DNA of 27,844 bases from Calditrichota bacterium (lineage in GTDB: Bacteria > Calditrichota > Calditrichia > RBG-13-44-9): assembly GCA_024276455.1 (NCBI GenBank), contig JAJRXE010000319.1:1-27844 (forward strand), in the 5' to 3' direction. Position numbers and translations under genes: made by a program. This document shows positions 1 to 9,013 of the stretch, in pieces (position 1 is the first letter of the stretch; the number at the start of each line of letters is the position of its first letter). The notes below the pieces were generated by a model. It was not told the DNA's origin and made no database searches. It was given only the letters and a program-made list of their open reading frames with translations.

Positions 1-526
1 CGGCCGCCCGGGCAACATCCAACTCGCCCTGACCGACCCCTACCGTTTCGAACAGAATCACGTCCATTCCAAAGGCGTCCATTAGATCGGCCACTTCCTG
101 AGCGCTTTTAGAAAGCCCTCCCAGGCTCCCGCGGGAAGCCATGCTGCGAATAAACACCCCGGGATCGTTGGTTAACTCGCTCATGCGGATCCGATCGCCC
201 AACACTGCACCGCCGCTGAACGGGCTGGTAGGATCGATGGCAATGATGCCCACCTTTTTATCTGCCTTGCGGTACAGGCGGGCAATCTTGGAGGTCAAGG
301 TACTCTTCCCCGCTCCGGGCGGACCGGTAATCCCAATCCGCACGGCCCGACCGGTTCGGGGATAAAGGCGATTCAAAATATCCGGGGCCAGCTCGCTTTC
401 GTTTTCCACCAACGAAATGGCGCGCGAAAGAATCCGCTTATCTCCTTTGAGCAACTCCTGAACAATATTCTCCACATTCTCCATTTTGCGGGTCATGAAT
501 TTCAATATTCCATTGTTTTTGTTCAT
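1..526 (-). CDS. meaB: Methylmalonyl-CoA mutase-associated GTPase MeaB (ArgK family), 3' end beyond the left edge
   Basis: MeaB is a cytoplasmic G3E-type GTPase that protects and gates cofactor loading of adenosylcobalamin-dependent methylmalonyl-CoA mutase. Reading the minus strand gives 175 codons before the window ends. A Walker A loop GPPGAGKS lies at about residues 68-75, followed by IAIDPTSPFSGGAVLGDR (about 95-112), a hallmark of this family, then RSMASRGSLGGLS and the ETVGVGQ switch near 160-166. The reading frame is open at position 1, so the C-terminus is missing from the window. The first in-frame ATG is at 526, 12 bases after the stop of the upstream glycosyltransferase. ATGs at 496 and 484 are also in frame, and no site has a strong Shine-Dalgarno, so the start is uncertain. 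Its mutase partner is not visible here. Its position behind glycosyltransferases may only reflect co-transcription. Confidence 0.93.
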   Translation of the reverse strand, partial: MNKNNGILKFMTRKMENVENIVQELLKGDKRILSRAISLVENESELAPDILNRLYPRTGRAVRIGITGPPGAGKSTLTSKIARLYRKADKKVGIIAIDPTSPFSGGAVLGDRIRMSELTNDPGVFIRSMASRGSLGGLSKSAQEVADLMDAFGMDVILFETVGVGQGELDVARAA

Positions 527-538
527 TCCAAAAATAGC

Positions 539-1681
539 TTAAGACGAGGCGTTTAGCACGTGATAAAATATTTTTTCCAACCCTTCCAGATGGCAGCGCA
601 GATCAAATCTGGCTTCCACAGTGCGCCGGGCCTGTTGGGCCAACCGACGGCGCAAGGCCTCGTCCAGGATGAGGCGTTCCAGCGCCGCCGCCAGCGCATC
701 CGGGTTTAACGGCGGTACCAGCAAACCGTTCTCGCCGTCTTGAATGATTTCCGGCACTCCGCCGGCGTCGGTACCAATCGGGGCAATTTCCTGGGCCATG
801 CATTCGATCAGGGAAAGCCCGAAGGTCTCCTTTTTGGTGGCCAGCACCACAATGTCCAGCGCCGCCGCCACGGCCGGCACGTCCTCCTGGAAGCCGGTAA
901 AAATGACCCGCTTTTCCAGCTGTAACTCCCGGCTCAGACGTTGCAGGTAGTCCAGATACCCGCTTTGTCCAATGGTTTCGCCTCCAATTATCATGACCCG
1001 CAGCCGGGGCAACAACTCTTTCAGCCGTGCAACGGCCTGCAACAGAAGATGCTGTCCTTTCCCCTCTTCCAGCCGCCCCACAATGCCCACCACGAGTTCA
1101 TCCGGCGCGATGCCGTATTGGCGGCGGGTGCGCTGGCGCTGCGGGGGATTCGGGCGGAAACGCTCCAGATCGATGCCGTAGTAGAGACGAAAAGCCCGCT
1201 CCGGCGGCAACGGGGTGTTTTCTTCCACCTGCCGTTTGATGCGCTCGGTAATGGCAATTAAACCATTCAGATTGCGGTACACCCAGTGGTGGAAGGGGTC
1301 TTTTTTCTTGCGGCTGGATTCCATTTGCTGGGTAAACACAACCTTACCCCGTCCGGCCAGTTTCTTGGCCAGAATCAGGGTGCTCAGGTCGCGGGATTGA
1401 TGGGCATGCAGAATGTCCACTTCCTTCGAACGGAGCCACGCCGCCAGACGACGGGCGGTAAACACATCCAGATAACCGAGACGGGGTTGTAAAGGCAGGT
1501 AATCCAGTTGCTGACGCCGCAACCGCGTTTCCAGAAAGCTGCCCGGCGGCGCCATGCTCCACACCCGGTGTCCCACCCGCCGCAGCTGGTCGCTGATATT
1601 GGCCATGTACAGCTCCAGGCCACCACCGGATTGGCTGAAACACACTTCCAGAATACGCAAGGTTTTCTGTTCAGAACTCAT
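539..1681 (-). CDS. Glycosyltransferase family 4 (GT-B fold)
   Basis: This is a 380-residue retaining glycosyltransferase, probably acting on the cytoplasmic face of the inner membrane in LPS, O-antigen or exopolysaccharide assembly. The N-terminal acceptor domain begins with a Rossmann strand and a glycine loop (RILEVCFSQSGGGLELYM, about residues 9-26). The C-terminal donor domain contains VVGIVGRLEEGKGQ (about 197-210) and the EX7E motif, with E285 and E293 in ETFGLSLIE, then DAGGVPEII. These are standard GT4 signatures (Pfam Glyco_transf_4 plus Glycos_transf_1). I chose the ATG at 1681 because a GAAGG lies six bases upstream. A TTG six bases further upstream would sit directly on that ribosome site. 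It follows two GT9 genes after a gap of about 210 bases and precedes meaB by 12 bases. The sugar and acceptor cannot be read from the sequence. Confidence 0.92.
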   Translation of the reverse strand: MSSEQKTLRILEVCFSQSGGGLELYMANISDQLRRVGHRVWSMAPPGSFLETRLRRQQLDYLPLQPRLGYLDVFTARRLAAWLRSKEVDILHAHQSRDLSTLILAKKLAGRGKVVFTQQMESSRKKKDPFHHWVYRNLNGLIAITERIKRQVEENTPLPPERAFRLYYGIDLERFRPNPPQRQRTRRQYGIAPDELVVGIVGRLEEGKGQHLLLQAVARLKELLPRLRVMIIGGETIGQSGYLDYLQRLSRELQLEKRVIFTGFQEDVPAVAAALDIVVLATKKETFGLSLIECMAQEIAPIGTDAGGVPEIIQDGENGLLVPPLNPDALAAALERLILDEALRRRLAQQARRTVEARFDLRCHLEGLEKIFYHVLNASS

Positions 1682-1894
1682 ACGCAACCTTCAATCTCTA
1701 AAAAATCCTGCTTCCTTACTCTTAACGTTTTAACTCCCAGATTTTTTTCCAATCACAATTTCTTCCGGTTTGTCGCGCTTTCCAGCAATCGGGTCTTGCA
1801 ATTTGCCCCAACGCCTTATCCCCCCGGAGAGAAAATACAAAAAACGAGTTTTCCCTGGAGCGCCGGTTTTCGCACAAAAGATTCCAAATCCATT

Positions 1895-2938
1895 TCAACG
1901 CCAAAGCAGTTTTCCCTGCAGGGCGGGAATCTGTTCAATTTTGCGCAATACATCTTCCGGTTCAATCGCCTTCATGCAAATCATCAAGTCACATTCCCGC
2001 AAGCCGCAGTGTTTACAGGGAACGTCGGCTTCCAGGAACGGGTGATCAGGATCGTTCAGCGGATTCCACAGCTCCGGCGGATCGGTGGCAAACAGACTCA
2101 ACGTGGGCGTGCCCACCGCCATGGCAATGTGCTTGGGACCGTTGTCGTAGGAGAAATGCAAATCCACCCGCGAGAGAAAGGCGGCAAAAGTGGCCAGCGA
2201 CCAGCCGGGCAGTACGCGCACCTCCGTTTTTACCCGCCGGGCGACAGCTTCTACCGCATCGCGTTCCCCCGGTGCCCAGTTGTAAAACACCTGCGCCCGG
2301 TGTTTTTCCACCAACAAATCAGTCAAGCGGGCAATTTTTTCCGGAAACCACTGACGCGCCGGGCGCTTCCCTTTGGGCGAGATGTTGACCAGTAGGCGCC
2401 GGGGGTCAATCTGTTGCTCGCTGAAGTACCGTTCCACCGTCTCCAGCGCTTCCGGCAATACCGCCACCTGCAGGCGCGTATTCACCGCTTCGATTCCCAG
2501 CGGTTGAAGCAGGCGACATTTCTGAATAGCCACATACTCCCGCTTGCGATTTGCCCGGGACCGATGCGTGTACGCCCAACGACGGTGTCGGATTTCCCAT
2601 CCCAACCGCCACGGCGCCCCGGAAAAGTAGCTCAGTAGAGCCGTGCCGGGGGTCCCCTGAAAATCGATCACCAGATCGTACTGTTCCCGGCGTAATGTGG
2701 GTAAGAATTTAATCACCCCCAACGTTTCCCGGGGAGCGTACGGGTACACCAGCACTTTGTTCAGTTCCGGCAGCCCGGTCAGCAATTCATTCACTCCGGG
2801 CCCGGTCAGGAAGTGAATTTGCGCCCGCGGAAAGGTCTGGCGCAGTAGCGGCAACACGGCGGTGGTTTGCACCACATCGCCAATGGCGCGAAGCTGGATG
2901 AGAAGAAGTTTTTTCACCGCGCCGGCATCAATGTTCAT
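1895..2938 (-). CDS. Glycosyltransferase family 9 (heptosyltransferase-like)
   Basis: This is a 347-residue inverting GT-B enzyme of the ADP-heptose:LPS heptosyltransferase family, which adds heptose or related sugars to the LPS core at the inner membrane. The N-terminus shows the family strand and loop KKLLLIQLRAIGDVVQTT (about residues 9-26). The donor-site signature is SYDNGPKHIAMAVGTPTLSLF, where the family usually reads D-x-GPxHxAxAxGxPxxxLF. A cysteine-rich tail (CKHC then CDLMIC) is common in this family. The ATG at 2938 has a GAGG seven bases upstream and overlaps the end of the preceding GT9 gene by 11 bases, which indicates translational coupling. A longer upstream extension in the same frame lacks family similarity and overlaps the previous gene too far to be likely. 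The exact acceptor is not determinable. Confidence 0.93.
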   Translation of the reverse strand: MNIDAGAVKKLLLIQLRAIGDVVQTTAVLPLLRQTFPRAQIHFLTGPGVNELLTGLPELNKVLVYPYAPRETLGVIKFLPTLRREQYDLVIDFQGTPGTALLSYFSGAPWRLGWEIRHRRWAYTHRSRANRKREYVAIQKCRLLQPLGIEAVNTRLQVAVLPEALETVERYFSEQQIDPRRLLVNISPKGKRPARQWFPEKIARLTDLLVEKHRAQVFYNWAPGERDAVEAVARRVKTEVRVLPGWSLATFAAFLSRVDLHFSYDNGPKHIAMAVGTPTLSLFATDPPELWNPLNDPDHPFLEADVPCKHCGLRECDLMICMKAIEPEDVLRKIEQIPALQGKLLWR

Positions 2939-4013
2939 GGTGCACCCTCCCGGCCAACCGGCGCAGAGTTTTCTGAATTTGCTCCCGGTCTGCTTCTGTC
3001 CCGGACAAGCGGAGCGCAAAATGGTGTTCCCCGTCGTGGTAACCGTACTGTTCCATTTTGCTGCTGACGAAGAGAGTCAGGGTGGGCAAGCCCAGCGCCA
3101 CCGCCAGGTGCATCGGACCGGTGTCTCCGGAAACGAACAGCCGATGGGCCCGGAAAAACACCGCCGTGTCTTCCAGATCCCGGTTCCACAACACCGTTTT
3201 CTCGCGCATCCAGCCCGGAAGGCGTTCCAGCAACGCCCGGTCTGCCGGTCCCAGCGCCGGTTGAACCTCCAACCCGGTCTGCTTGCGAATCTGTTCGTAC
3301 AGGAAAGCTAAAAGGTGGGGCGGGATTACCTTGTCGCCGGTGGCTCCCAGCCAGAGCAGGGCGCGATTCTCCGGAAAAGAAAGGTTCCATTCGGCAAATT
3401 TCTCTTTCACCAGAGGCTCCGCCACCTCCAGACCGCCCCATTGCAGTTTCACGTGGGGATCGAACTGCCGCCAGAGGTCCAGTTGAGCGTCGCTGTAGTG
3501 CTTCTCTGCCGAAGAGGGAACCGCCAGATGGTAATATTGCGGAGACTCTTTCCAGCGGAATCCCACCAGCAGTTTAGGACGACACCAGCGTCCCAGCAAC
3601 GCCTGGGAGAGGGAAAAATTGTCCGGATTGTGGCTGCTCAAAATCAAATCGAAACGTTCCCGGCGCAAGCGCCAGGCCCATTGCACAAACCGGAAGGGAT
3701 TGGCAAGCAAACGAGCCTGATCGTAACGCCAGAACACGTCCACCAGACCGCGGGTGTAGTTTTCAATTAACCGACTAACCGGGGCGTGCAACACCAGGTG
3801 AATCTGCGCCTCCGGCCGACTTTCCCGAATGGCTCGCAACAGCGGTAACAGCAAAATACCGTTGCCAATACGCTGATCCAATCGCAGCACCAGAATTTTA
3901 CCGAAATTTTCGGGAAGTTGGGAACCCTCCGGACGAGGCAACAGTTTCAGCAGCAATGCGTTTAACAGCCGTTTTCCCCGGTTCTCCAGACGTTTGCTCA
4001 ATTTTCCGCTCAT
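2928..4013 (-). CDS. Glycosyltransferase family 9 (heptosyltransferase-like), first gene of the cluster
   Basis: This is a 361-residue second member of the GT9 heptosyltransferase family, clearly paralogous in layout to the next gene. The N-terminal basic region (about residues 3-30) is longer than usual and may help membrane association. The Rossmann segment KILVLRLDQRIGNGILLLPL (about 39-58) matches the family but reads RIGN where most members read RIGD. The donor site is SGDTGPMHLAVALGLPTLTLF. The C-terminus overlaps the start of the next GT9 gene. The start is uncertain: an ATG at 4013 and a TTG at 4022 are both in frame and neither has a good ribosome-binding site. I prefer the ATG. The gene is divergent from tsaD, so the region 4014-4296 should carry promoters for both directions. 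It probably acts in LPS core or other cell-surface glycan synthesis. Confidence 0.9.
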   Translation of the reverse strand: MSGKLSKRLENRGKRLLNALLLKLLPRPEGSQLPENFGKILVLRLDQRIGNGILLLPLLRAIRESRPEAQIHLVLHAPVSRLIENYTRGLVDVFWRYDQARLLANPFRFVQWAWRLRRERFDLILSSHNPDNFSLSQALLGRWCRPKLLVGFRWKESPQYYHLAVPSSAEKHYSDAQLDLWRQFDPHVKLQWGGLEVAEPLVKEKFAEWNLSFPENRALLWLGATGDKVIPPHLLAFLYEQIRKQTGLEVQPALGPADRALLERLPGWMREKTVLWNRDLEDTAVFFRAHRLFVSGDTGPMHLAVALGLPTLTLFVSSKMEQYGYHDGEHHFALRLSGTEADREQIQKTLRRLAGRVHHEH

Positions 4014-4188
4014 CAGCGGCAAAGGTAATGCGTGGGAATTCCCATGTCAACCGGATTCCCGAAATCTTTCCTCTTGAATCTCCTGCCCCCTCGCCGGGGA
4101 AAACCAGGCGGCAGAGACATGCCGAGACCGCACCGTTCCGGTTTTTTCAATTTCCCTGCGTTTCCCATCGAGGCGGACGGGGCATTTC

Positions 4189-4214
4189 GAACAAACCAAC
4201 CCGGTGGTTCGTTC
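4189..4214. other. Imperfect inverted repeat between the GT9 operon and tsaD
   Basis: Arms GAAC-a-AACCA and TGGTT-c-GTTC flank a six-base loop, giving nine paired positions with one mismatch. It lies about 80 bases upstream of the tsaD start in the divergent intergenic region, so it could be an operator or a leader hairpin. No run of T follows, so it is not a typical terminator. No clear promoter boxes could be assigned in this interval. Confidence 0.25.
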
Positions 4215-4296
4215 TCAGGTTTTTCACTTTGGGCTGTCGTAGCGCCTGAAATTACGATATATTTCTGGCTGAACGGAACAATTTTGCAGGAGCGGT

Positions 4297-5346
4297 ATGA
4301 ACCGACAGACGGAAAAATTAGAGCTCATTCTGGGAATCGAAACCAGTTGCGACGAAACATCCGCAGCGATTATTCAGGGAGACCGGGTGCTGTCCAGCGT
4401 GATTTCATCTCAAATGGTTCATCTGCAATTCGGCGGGGTGGTGCCGGAGCTGGCTTCCCGGGCCCATTTGCGCAAGATTGTGCCCATTGTCAATCAGGCG
4501 TTGCAGGATGCCGGATTGGAGCTAAACGACATCCAGGCCATTGCGGTGACCAACGGTCCCGGGTTAGTGGGCGCCTTGCTGGTGGGAGTAAATTACGCCA
4601 AAGGGCTGGCCATGGCGCTGGACATTCCTTTTGTGGGAGTGAACCACATTGAGGGACACATCTTCGGCAATTTTCTGGATGGGGCGGAAATTCCCTACCC
4701 GTTCCTGTGTCTGGTGGTGTCCGGCGGTCACACCCAGATTGTGCTGGTAAACGAGCCCTTGAATTACCGCATTGTGGGCAAGACCCGCGACGATGCGGTG
4801 GGCGAAGCCTTTGACAAAGTGGCCAAGCTGCTGAAACTGCCCTACCCGGGTGGGCCGGAAATTGACCGCCGGGCGGCAGACGGCGATCCCGATTACGTGA
4901 AATTTCCCCGCGCCATGATGAAAAACGGCAATTTCGACTTTAGCTACAGCGGCTTGAAAACAGCCGTGCTTAATTTTTTACAGGAACGCTCCGAGCAGCA
5001 AGTTCAGGCACACCTGAACGACATTTGCGCTTCCTTCCAGCAGGCGGCGGTGGAAGTGTTGGTTAAGAAAACGGTGGAAGCCGCCCGGACTTTTCAAATC
5101 CGCCATTTGGCGCTGGCGGGTGGGGTGGCGGCCAACTCGTTGCTGCGCCGCTGGATGCAGGAGGAAGCGGCACGATTCCATTTACAGGTGCATTTTCCAC
5201 CCCTGAAATATTGCACCGACAATGCCGCCATGATTGCCCGGGCCGGGCGAGAACACCTTTTGCGGGGCGTTCGCAGTACTCTGGAATTAAACGCTTACCC
5301 GGCCCTGAAATTGGGCGATCCGCCGCAGGATTCACGCGAAGTTTAA
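4297..5346 (+). CDS. tsaD: tRNA N6-adenosine threonylcarbamoyltransferase TsaD
   Basis: TsaD transfers the threonylcarbamoyl group from threonylcarbamoyl-AMP to A37 of ANN-decoding tRNAs, working in the cytoplasm with TsaB and TsaE. The 349-residue protein has the usual family length and an ASKHA fold. It opens with ILGIETSCDETSAAI (about residues 11-25), carries the metal ligands H117 and H121 in VNHIEGH, and has the phosphate-loop-like VSGGHTQIV and the late ligand D308 in YCTDNAAMIA. An AGGAG lies five bases before the ATG. It is followed after 22 bases by a VWA membrane protein on the same strand, and is divergent from the glycosyltransferase cluster. Nothing in the sequence looks damaged. 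As an essential, near-universal gene it is among the safest calls in the window. Confidence 0.98.
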   Translation: MNRQTEKLELILGIETSCDETSAAIIQGDRVLSSVISSQMVHLQFGGVVPELASRAHLRKIVPIVNQALQDAGLELNDIQAIAVTNGPGLVGALLVGVNYAKGLAMALDIPFVGVNHIEGHIFGNFLDGAEIPYPFLCLVVSGGHTQIVLVNEPLNYRIVGKTRDDAVGEAFDKVAKLLKLPYPGGPEIDRRAADGDPDYVKFPRAMMKNGNFDFSYSGLKTAVLNFLQERSEQQVQAHLNDICASFQQAAVEVLVKKTVEAARTFQIRHLALAGGVAANSLLRRWMQEEAARFHLQVHFPPLKYCTDNAAMIARAGREHLLRGVRSTLELNAYPALKLGDPPQDSREV

Positions 5347-5368
5347 CCGGCACAATTCGAGCGAGTTC

Positions 5369-7513
5369 ATGATTCAGAATGTGATCCTAAAATTGTCTCT
5401 CCCCGGTTGGGTCTTTTTCCTGCTGGCGCTAATTCTGACCGCGCTGGCTCTGTTCTACTACCGGAGAACCTTGCCGCCTCTCTCCCCTCTGCGCCGCTGG
5501 ATTCTCACCGGTTTGCGCGCTCTGGCCCTTTTGGCCGTGCTGTTTTTGCTCTTGAAGCCGGCGTTGAATCTGTTTTACCGCCAACAGGAACCGGCGCGGG
5601 TGGCCGTTTTGCTGGACGACTCCCGCAGTATGCGCATTCGCGATGCCTACGGGCTGCGGGGCGATTCCCTCCAGCCGGTGGTGGCTCTGCTGGGACGCCT
5701 GCCCAATCGCGACAGCTTGCACTACGATCTTTTCTCTTTCGGCGCATCGCTCCAACCGTTCCATCCCAACCGGGACACCCTGCATTTCAACCAACCCGGC
5801 ACCGATCTGGCCCGGGCTCTGCAAAGTGTGCTGGACAGTCTGGGGAATCGCAACCTCCAGGCGATATTTTTGTTCAGCGACGGACAGTTCAACCGCGGCA
5901 TCATCCCCCTGGAGGTGGCACGACGCAGTTCGGTTCCCATTTACACGGTACTGCTGGGAGACACCGCCCTTAAAAAAGACCTTCGAATTTCCGGCCTGCG
6001 GGTCAGCCGCATTGTGTACGCCGGCAAAGAGGTTCCCCTGGAAGTACGCATTTTTCAGCAAGGCTTTCCCGCCGGGAAGGTAACCATTCGGCTGCGACAG
6101 GGAAAGCAGGTGTTGGCGGCGCAAACGGTGGAATTAGCGAAATCCGGTTTCGAACGCCGGGTTTCCCTTACTTTTCTACCCGCCCGCCCGGGCGAATGGA
6201 GCTACACAGTGGAGCTCGATTCCCTGCCCGGAGAGCTTACTGCCCGAAACAACCGTTCCAGCTTTTTACTGAAAGTACTCAAAAATAAGATTCGGGTGCT
6301 TCTGCTCAGCGGTCAGCCTTCCTTCGATCAGCGGGCTTTCACATACGCCTTGCAGGAAATTCCGGAAATTCAACTCCGGGTTCGCACCCAGCGCCCCGGA
6401 GGCCGTTACCTGGAAGGCGAGTTGTCCCGGGCTCGTCCGGATTCCCAGGACGTTTTCCTGTTGCTGGGTTTTCCGACGCGCCAGACCCGCGCCGGCGATC
6501 TGGACCTGTTAGCGGCCGCCGTACGAAAAAATCACACCGCTCTGTTTATGGTGCTGGCAAAATGGAGCGACTTGAAGGCACTTAGTCGCGCCTTTGGCAA
6601 ATACCTTCCCCTGGAAGCGAAATCGTTCCTGTTGCCCGGGAAGAAGCTTCCGGTGCAATTGAATCCCCGGGTGGAATACCATCCGGTGGTGCGCCTGGAC
6701 GAGGATGCCCAGCAAAACAAACGACTCTGGCAAGACTTACCGCCCATCGCGGCTTTGAATCAGGGACTGGAATGGCGAAAAGAAGGCACCGTGCTACTAA
6801 CCACTCCCGGCGACTTCCCGTTGCTGGTGGCCAACTTTTCCCGAGAAGTGAAAAGTCTGGTATTGGCGGGCGCCAACGTGTATCAGTGGCATTACCTGCT
6901 GCAGGACGATCCCCAACGGGAGCAGTTCTTCCGCCAATTTCTGGAACACAGTTTAAAATGGCTGGTAAATCGGGAAGACCTGCAACGGATTCAAATCCAA
7001 CCGGTAAAAAAAATATTCCAGGCGGGTGAGGCAGTCCGGTTCACCGGCCAGGTGTACGACCGCCTTTACCGGCAGGTTACCGACGCGGAAGTGGAGATTC
7101 AGATTGCGGGAAAAGACTACCAGGAAAAGGACGTCCTGCTTCCCCTCAACGGTTTTTACCGCTATGCCGTAAACGGGTTGCCGCCCGGTACCTACACTTA
7201 CCGGTTAACGGCTCGCCGGGGGGAAGAAACGCTGGGAACCCGCCGGGGGAAATTTGTAGTTGAGCCGCTGGAGCTGGAGATGCAGAATTTGCGTCCCGAT
7301 TACCCCCTCATGCAGGAGATAGCTCGCCAGAGCGGCGGGGAGCTCTGGAACGTGCGCCAATTCATCGAACATTTCCCTGCTTTGCAATACCATCCCACCG
7401 AGAAACTGGTAAAACATGAAAAAGTACTCTGGACCAGCCTGACCTGGTTGGCCCTGCTGATTTTGGTGCTCTCGGTGGAATGGTTCCTGCGTAAACGCTG
7501 GGGATTGTTGTAA
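5369..7513 (+). CDS. Membrane-anchored von Willebrand factor A domain protein (BatA/aerotolerance-like)
   Basis: This is a 714-residue protein with two N-terminal membrane spans (about 14-30 and 46-64), a large predicted periplasmic part, and a C-terminal span (about 690-706). The first soluble domain is a VWA domain with an intact metal-ion-dependent adhesion site: D83, S85 and S87 in LLDDSRSM, T145 in GTDLARA and D171 in FLFSDGQF. After two Ig-like stretches comes a segment beginning IRVLLLSGQPSFDQRAF, which resembles the glutamine-amidotransferase-like domain found in large bacterial VWA membrane proteins of this type. Related proteins in Bacteroidetes and planctomycetes occur next to BatA/MoxR genes, but no MoxR ATPase is visible here. 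It follows tsaD by 22 bases with no strong ribosome site, so it may depend on tsaD transcription. The role (envelope complex assembly or stress tolerance) is inferred. Confidence 0.82.
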   Translation: MIQNVILKLSLPGWVFFLLALILTALALFYYRRTLPPLSPLRRWILTGLRALALLAVLFLLLKPALNLFYRQQEPARVAVLLDDSRSMRIRDAYGLRGDSLQPVVALLGRLPNRDSLHYDLFSFGASLQPFHPNRDTLHFNQPGTDLARALQSVLDSLGNRNLQAIFLFSDGQFNRGIIPLEVARRSSVPIYTVLLGDTALKKDLRISGLRVSRIVYAGKEVPLEVRIFQQGFPAGKVTIRLRQGKQVLAAQTVELAKSGFERRVSLTFLPARPGEWSYTVELDSLPGELTARNNRSSFLLKVLKNKIRVLLLSGQPSFDQRAFTYALQEIPEIQLRVRTQRPGGRYLEGELSRARPDSQDVFLLLGFPTRQTRAGDLDLLAAAVRKNHTALFMVLAKWSDLKALSRAFGKYLPLEAKSFLLPGKKLPVQLNPRVEYHPVVRLDEDAQQNKRLWQDLPPIAALNQGLEWRKEGTVLLTTPGDFPLLVANFSREVKSLVLAGANVYQWHYLLQDDPQREQFFRQFLEHSLKWLVNREDLQRIQIQPVKKIFQAGEAVRFTGQVYDRLYRQVTDAEVEIQIAGKDYQEKDVLLPLNGFYRYAVNGLPPGTYTYRLTARRGEETLGTRRGKFVVEPLELEMQNLRPDYPLMQEIARQSGGELWNVRQFIEHFPALQYHPTEKLVKHEKVLWTSLTWLALLILVLSVEWFLRKRWGLL

Positions 7514-7618
7514 AACCGCCATCCCGTCAAATCGCTTTCAGATAAACACGCGTCAGGAGGAAACTGCCCAATTGGGTGGGCTGTCCAGCGCGGAAATCTC
7601 CCACCTAAAAAGCTCAGA

Positions 7619-9013
7619 TTACTCCACCGGCATAATCGTCCAGGGATTCGCCGGAATGTCCTTCAGGTACGGTCGGCGCCATTCGTACTGCGGATGCTTT
7701 TGCAAAAATTCCGCCGCCTTGAAGGGGGTGCCGCAGGGATGTCCCCAGCGCGCCCAGATTTTCCATTTTTTCAGCATTTTGGCATCCACCACCTTGCCGT
7801 CGAGGGCTCCGCCGGGCAGAAAAGATCCCCAGGTGGTCGGTACCATTCCGTTGTCCACTTCCCAGTGACCGCAAATGGTGCGGAAACTGGGTGTTTCTTT
7901 CTCCAGGTAAACATCGTAATGGTCAGCGAGCATTTTCTTCCCGATCTCCACGTCAATTTTACCGTAGTATTGCTGCATGAGCTGATTCCAGCGCACCCGT
8001 CGCGCCACCGAAAAATCGCGAATATCGTCGTAAGTAGCCTCCGTTTCCAGCCGCAAAATCTTCGGGTCTTCCGCTACGTTTGAACCGGTGAAATAACCGT
8101 TCGTTTTCTTCTCCAGGCGGTGGTATTTTAATCCCAATTCCAGCCGGGCAATTTCGTTCGTGTTCACGTCCCCCAGCAGCCAACTGTTGGCGTAGGCCCC
8201 GTTATTCCGCTCAATCATGATCCGGGCCCATTCGTCAATATTGTTGGCGTATTGCATGGCTTTGCGCGCCCGGACGAAAACCGGCACCCCGTCTTCGTTG
8301 TACCCCTCGAAGTCGCCGATGGTGGTCTCCGTGCCCATCAATCCGGCGCTGGTGATGAAAAAATCCGTGCTGCTGTACAGACTGGGGCCCCAGGTTTGCA
8401 TGAGAATGCGGTGTCCTTTGCTCGGCACAATTTCCAGCACCACATTGCAAAAGCGTAGAATGTCGTAGTAGAACCAGGAGTTGTGCCCCATGACGATTTG
8501 TCCGTCCGCCGTGGCATCGCCGGTGGCGATGAAGGCGCTGCAACCCGGTTCGCCCACTCGCTCTTTTTGCGATTGAACCGGCCACCAGTACTCCACAATG
8601 TCAATGAACCCGTTCATCAGCAACATTTGCTCGTAAGTGACCTCTTTGCCAGCCTTTCGGGCACCGGCCACCATTCCCTTCATTTCCAGCTGATACTCTT
8701 CCGGGACCTTGTCACCGAGCATTCGGGCCGCCGCGTCCACAAAATAATCAATGCTTTTCCCGGTGGTAAATTCCGTGGTGTATTTTAACGTATTGAAAAA
8801 ATCCTCGATTTCGTTTGCCGTTAAATACCCCCGCTGAAATCCGCGCTCGAAGGGCTCCCCTTCGATGTGCAGAAAAATCCAGCCATTCTTTTCCGTCCGG
8901 TAGGCTCTCTTAAGCCACTGTTTTTCCTGCGGAGTCAATTCTCCCGCTACAATCGAAAAACCGGAAACGAAAATCAGTATTGCCAGAATCTTGCTCAAGA
9001 GACGTTCTTTCAT
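7619..9013 (-). CDS. Secreted Ntn-type hydrolase, C45 peptidase / phospholipase B-like family
   Basis: This is a 464-residue exported protein. A signal peptide is visible (basic start, then hydrophobic residues about 8-22, with likely cleavage near 24). The key motif is GEPGCSAFIATGDATADG, where C158 would become the N-terminal nucleophile after self-cleavage. It is followed by IVMGHNSWFYYD, as in acyl-CoA:6-aminopenicillanate acyltransferase-like (C45) and phospholipase-B-like proteins. Upstream, EPFERGFQRGYLTANEI (about 53-69) matches the usual start of the fold. Such enzymes cleave amide or ester bonds of small molecules, peptides or lipids; the substrate is unknown. A strong GGAGG lies five bases before the ATG. 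The gene lies 60 bases after a CPBP protease gene on the same strand and converges with the VWA gene. The two family names are hard to separate by eye. Confidence 0.82.
   Translation of the reverse strand: MKERLLSKILAILIFVSGFSIVAGELTPQEKQWLKRAYRTEKNGWIFLHIEGEPFERGFQRGYLTANEIEDFFNTLKYTTEFTTGKSIDYFVDAAARMLGDKVPEEYQLEMKGMVAGARKAGKEVTYEQMLLMNGFIDIVEYWWPVQSQKERVGEPGCSAFIATGDATADGQIVMGHNSWFYYDILRFCNVVLEIVPSKGHRILMQTWGPSLYSSTDFFITSAGLMGTETTIGDFEGYNEDGVPVFVRARKAMQYANNIDEWARIMIERNNGAYANSWLLGDVNTNEIARLELGLKYHRLEKKTNGYFTGSNVAEDPKILRLETEATYDDIRDFSVARRVRWNQLMQQYYGKIDVEIGKKMLADHYDVYLEKETPSFRTICGHWEVDNGMVPTTWGSFLPGGALDGKVVDAKMLKKWKIWARWGHPCGTPFKAAEFLQKHPQYEWRRPYLKDIPANPWTIMPVE

Noticed and set aside
1682..1894. 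Possible small minus-strand gene between the GT9 and GT4 genes
   Set aside because: The only open frame overlaps the end of the GT9 gene and shows no ribosome site or protein-like composition.
1508..2395. 295-codon open frame on the plus strand
   Set aside because: It is antisense to two clear glycosyltransferase genes and has no domain pattern; the long frame is a by-product of codon bias.
4014..4296. Promoter TTGGGC-N18-TACGAT before tsaD
   Set aside because: The match to sigma-70 boxes is weak and promoter consensus in this lineage may differ, so I did not list it as a feature.
4032..4652. 206-codon plus-strand frame starting upstream of tsaD
   Set aside because: It overlaps the first third of tsaD in another frame. 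tsaD is certain, and the extra frame has no recognisable sequence.
7565..7582. GCCCA/TGGGC inverted repeat containing CCCAATTGGG between convergent genes
   Set aside because: The stem is only five base pairs and no T-run follows on either strand, so a terminator call is not supported.
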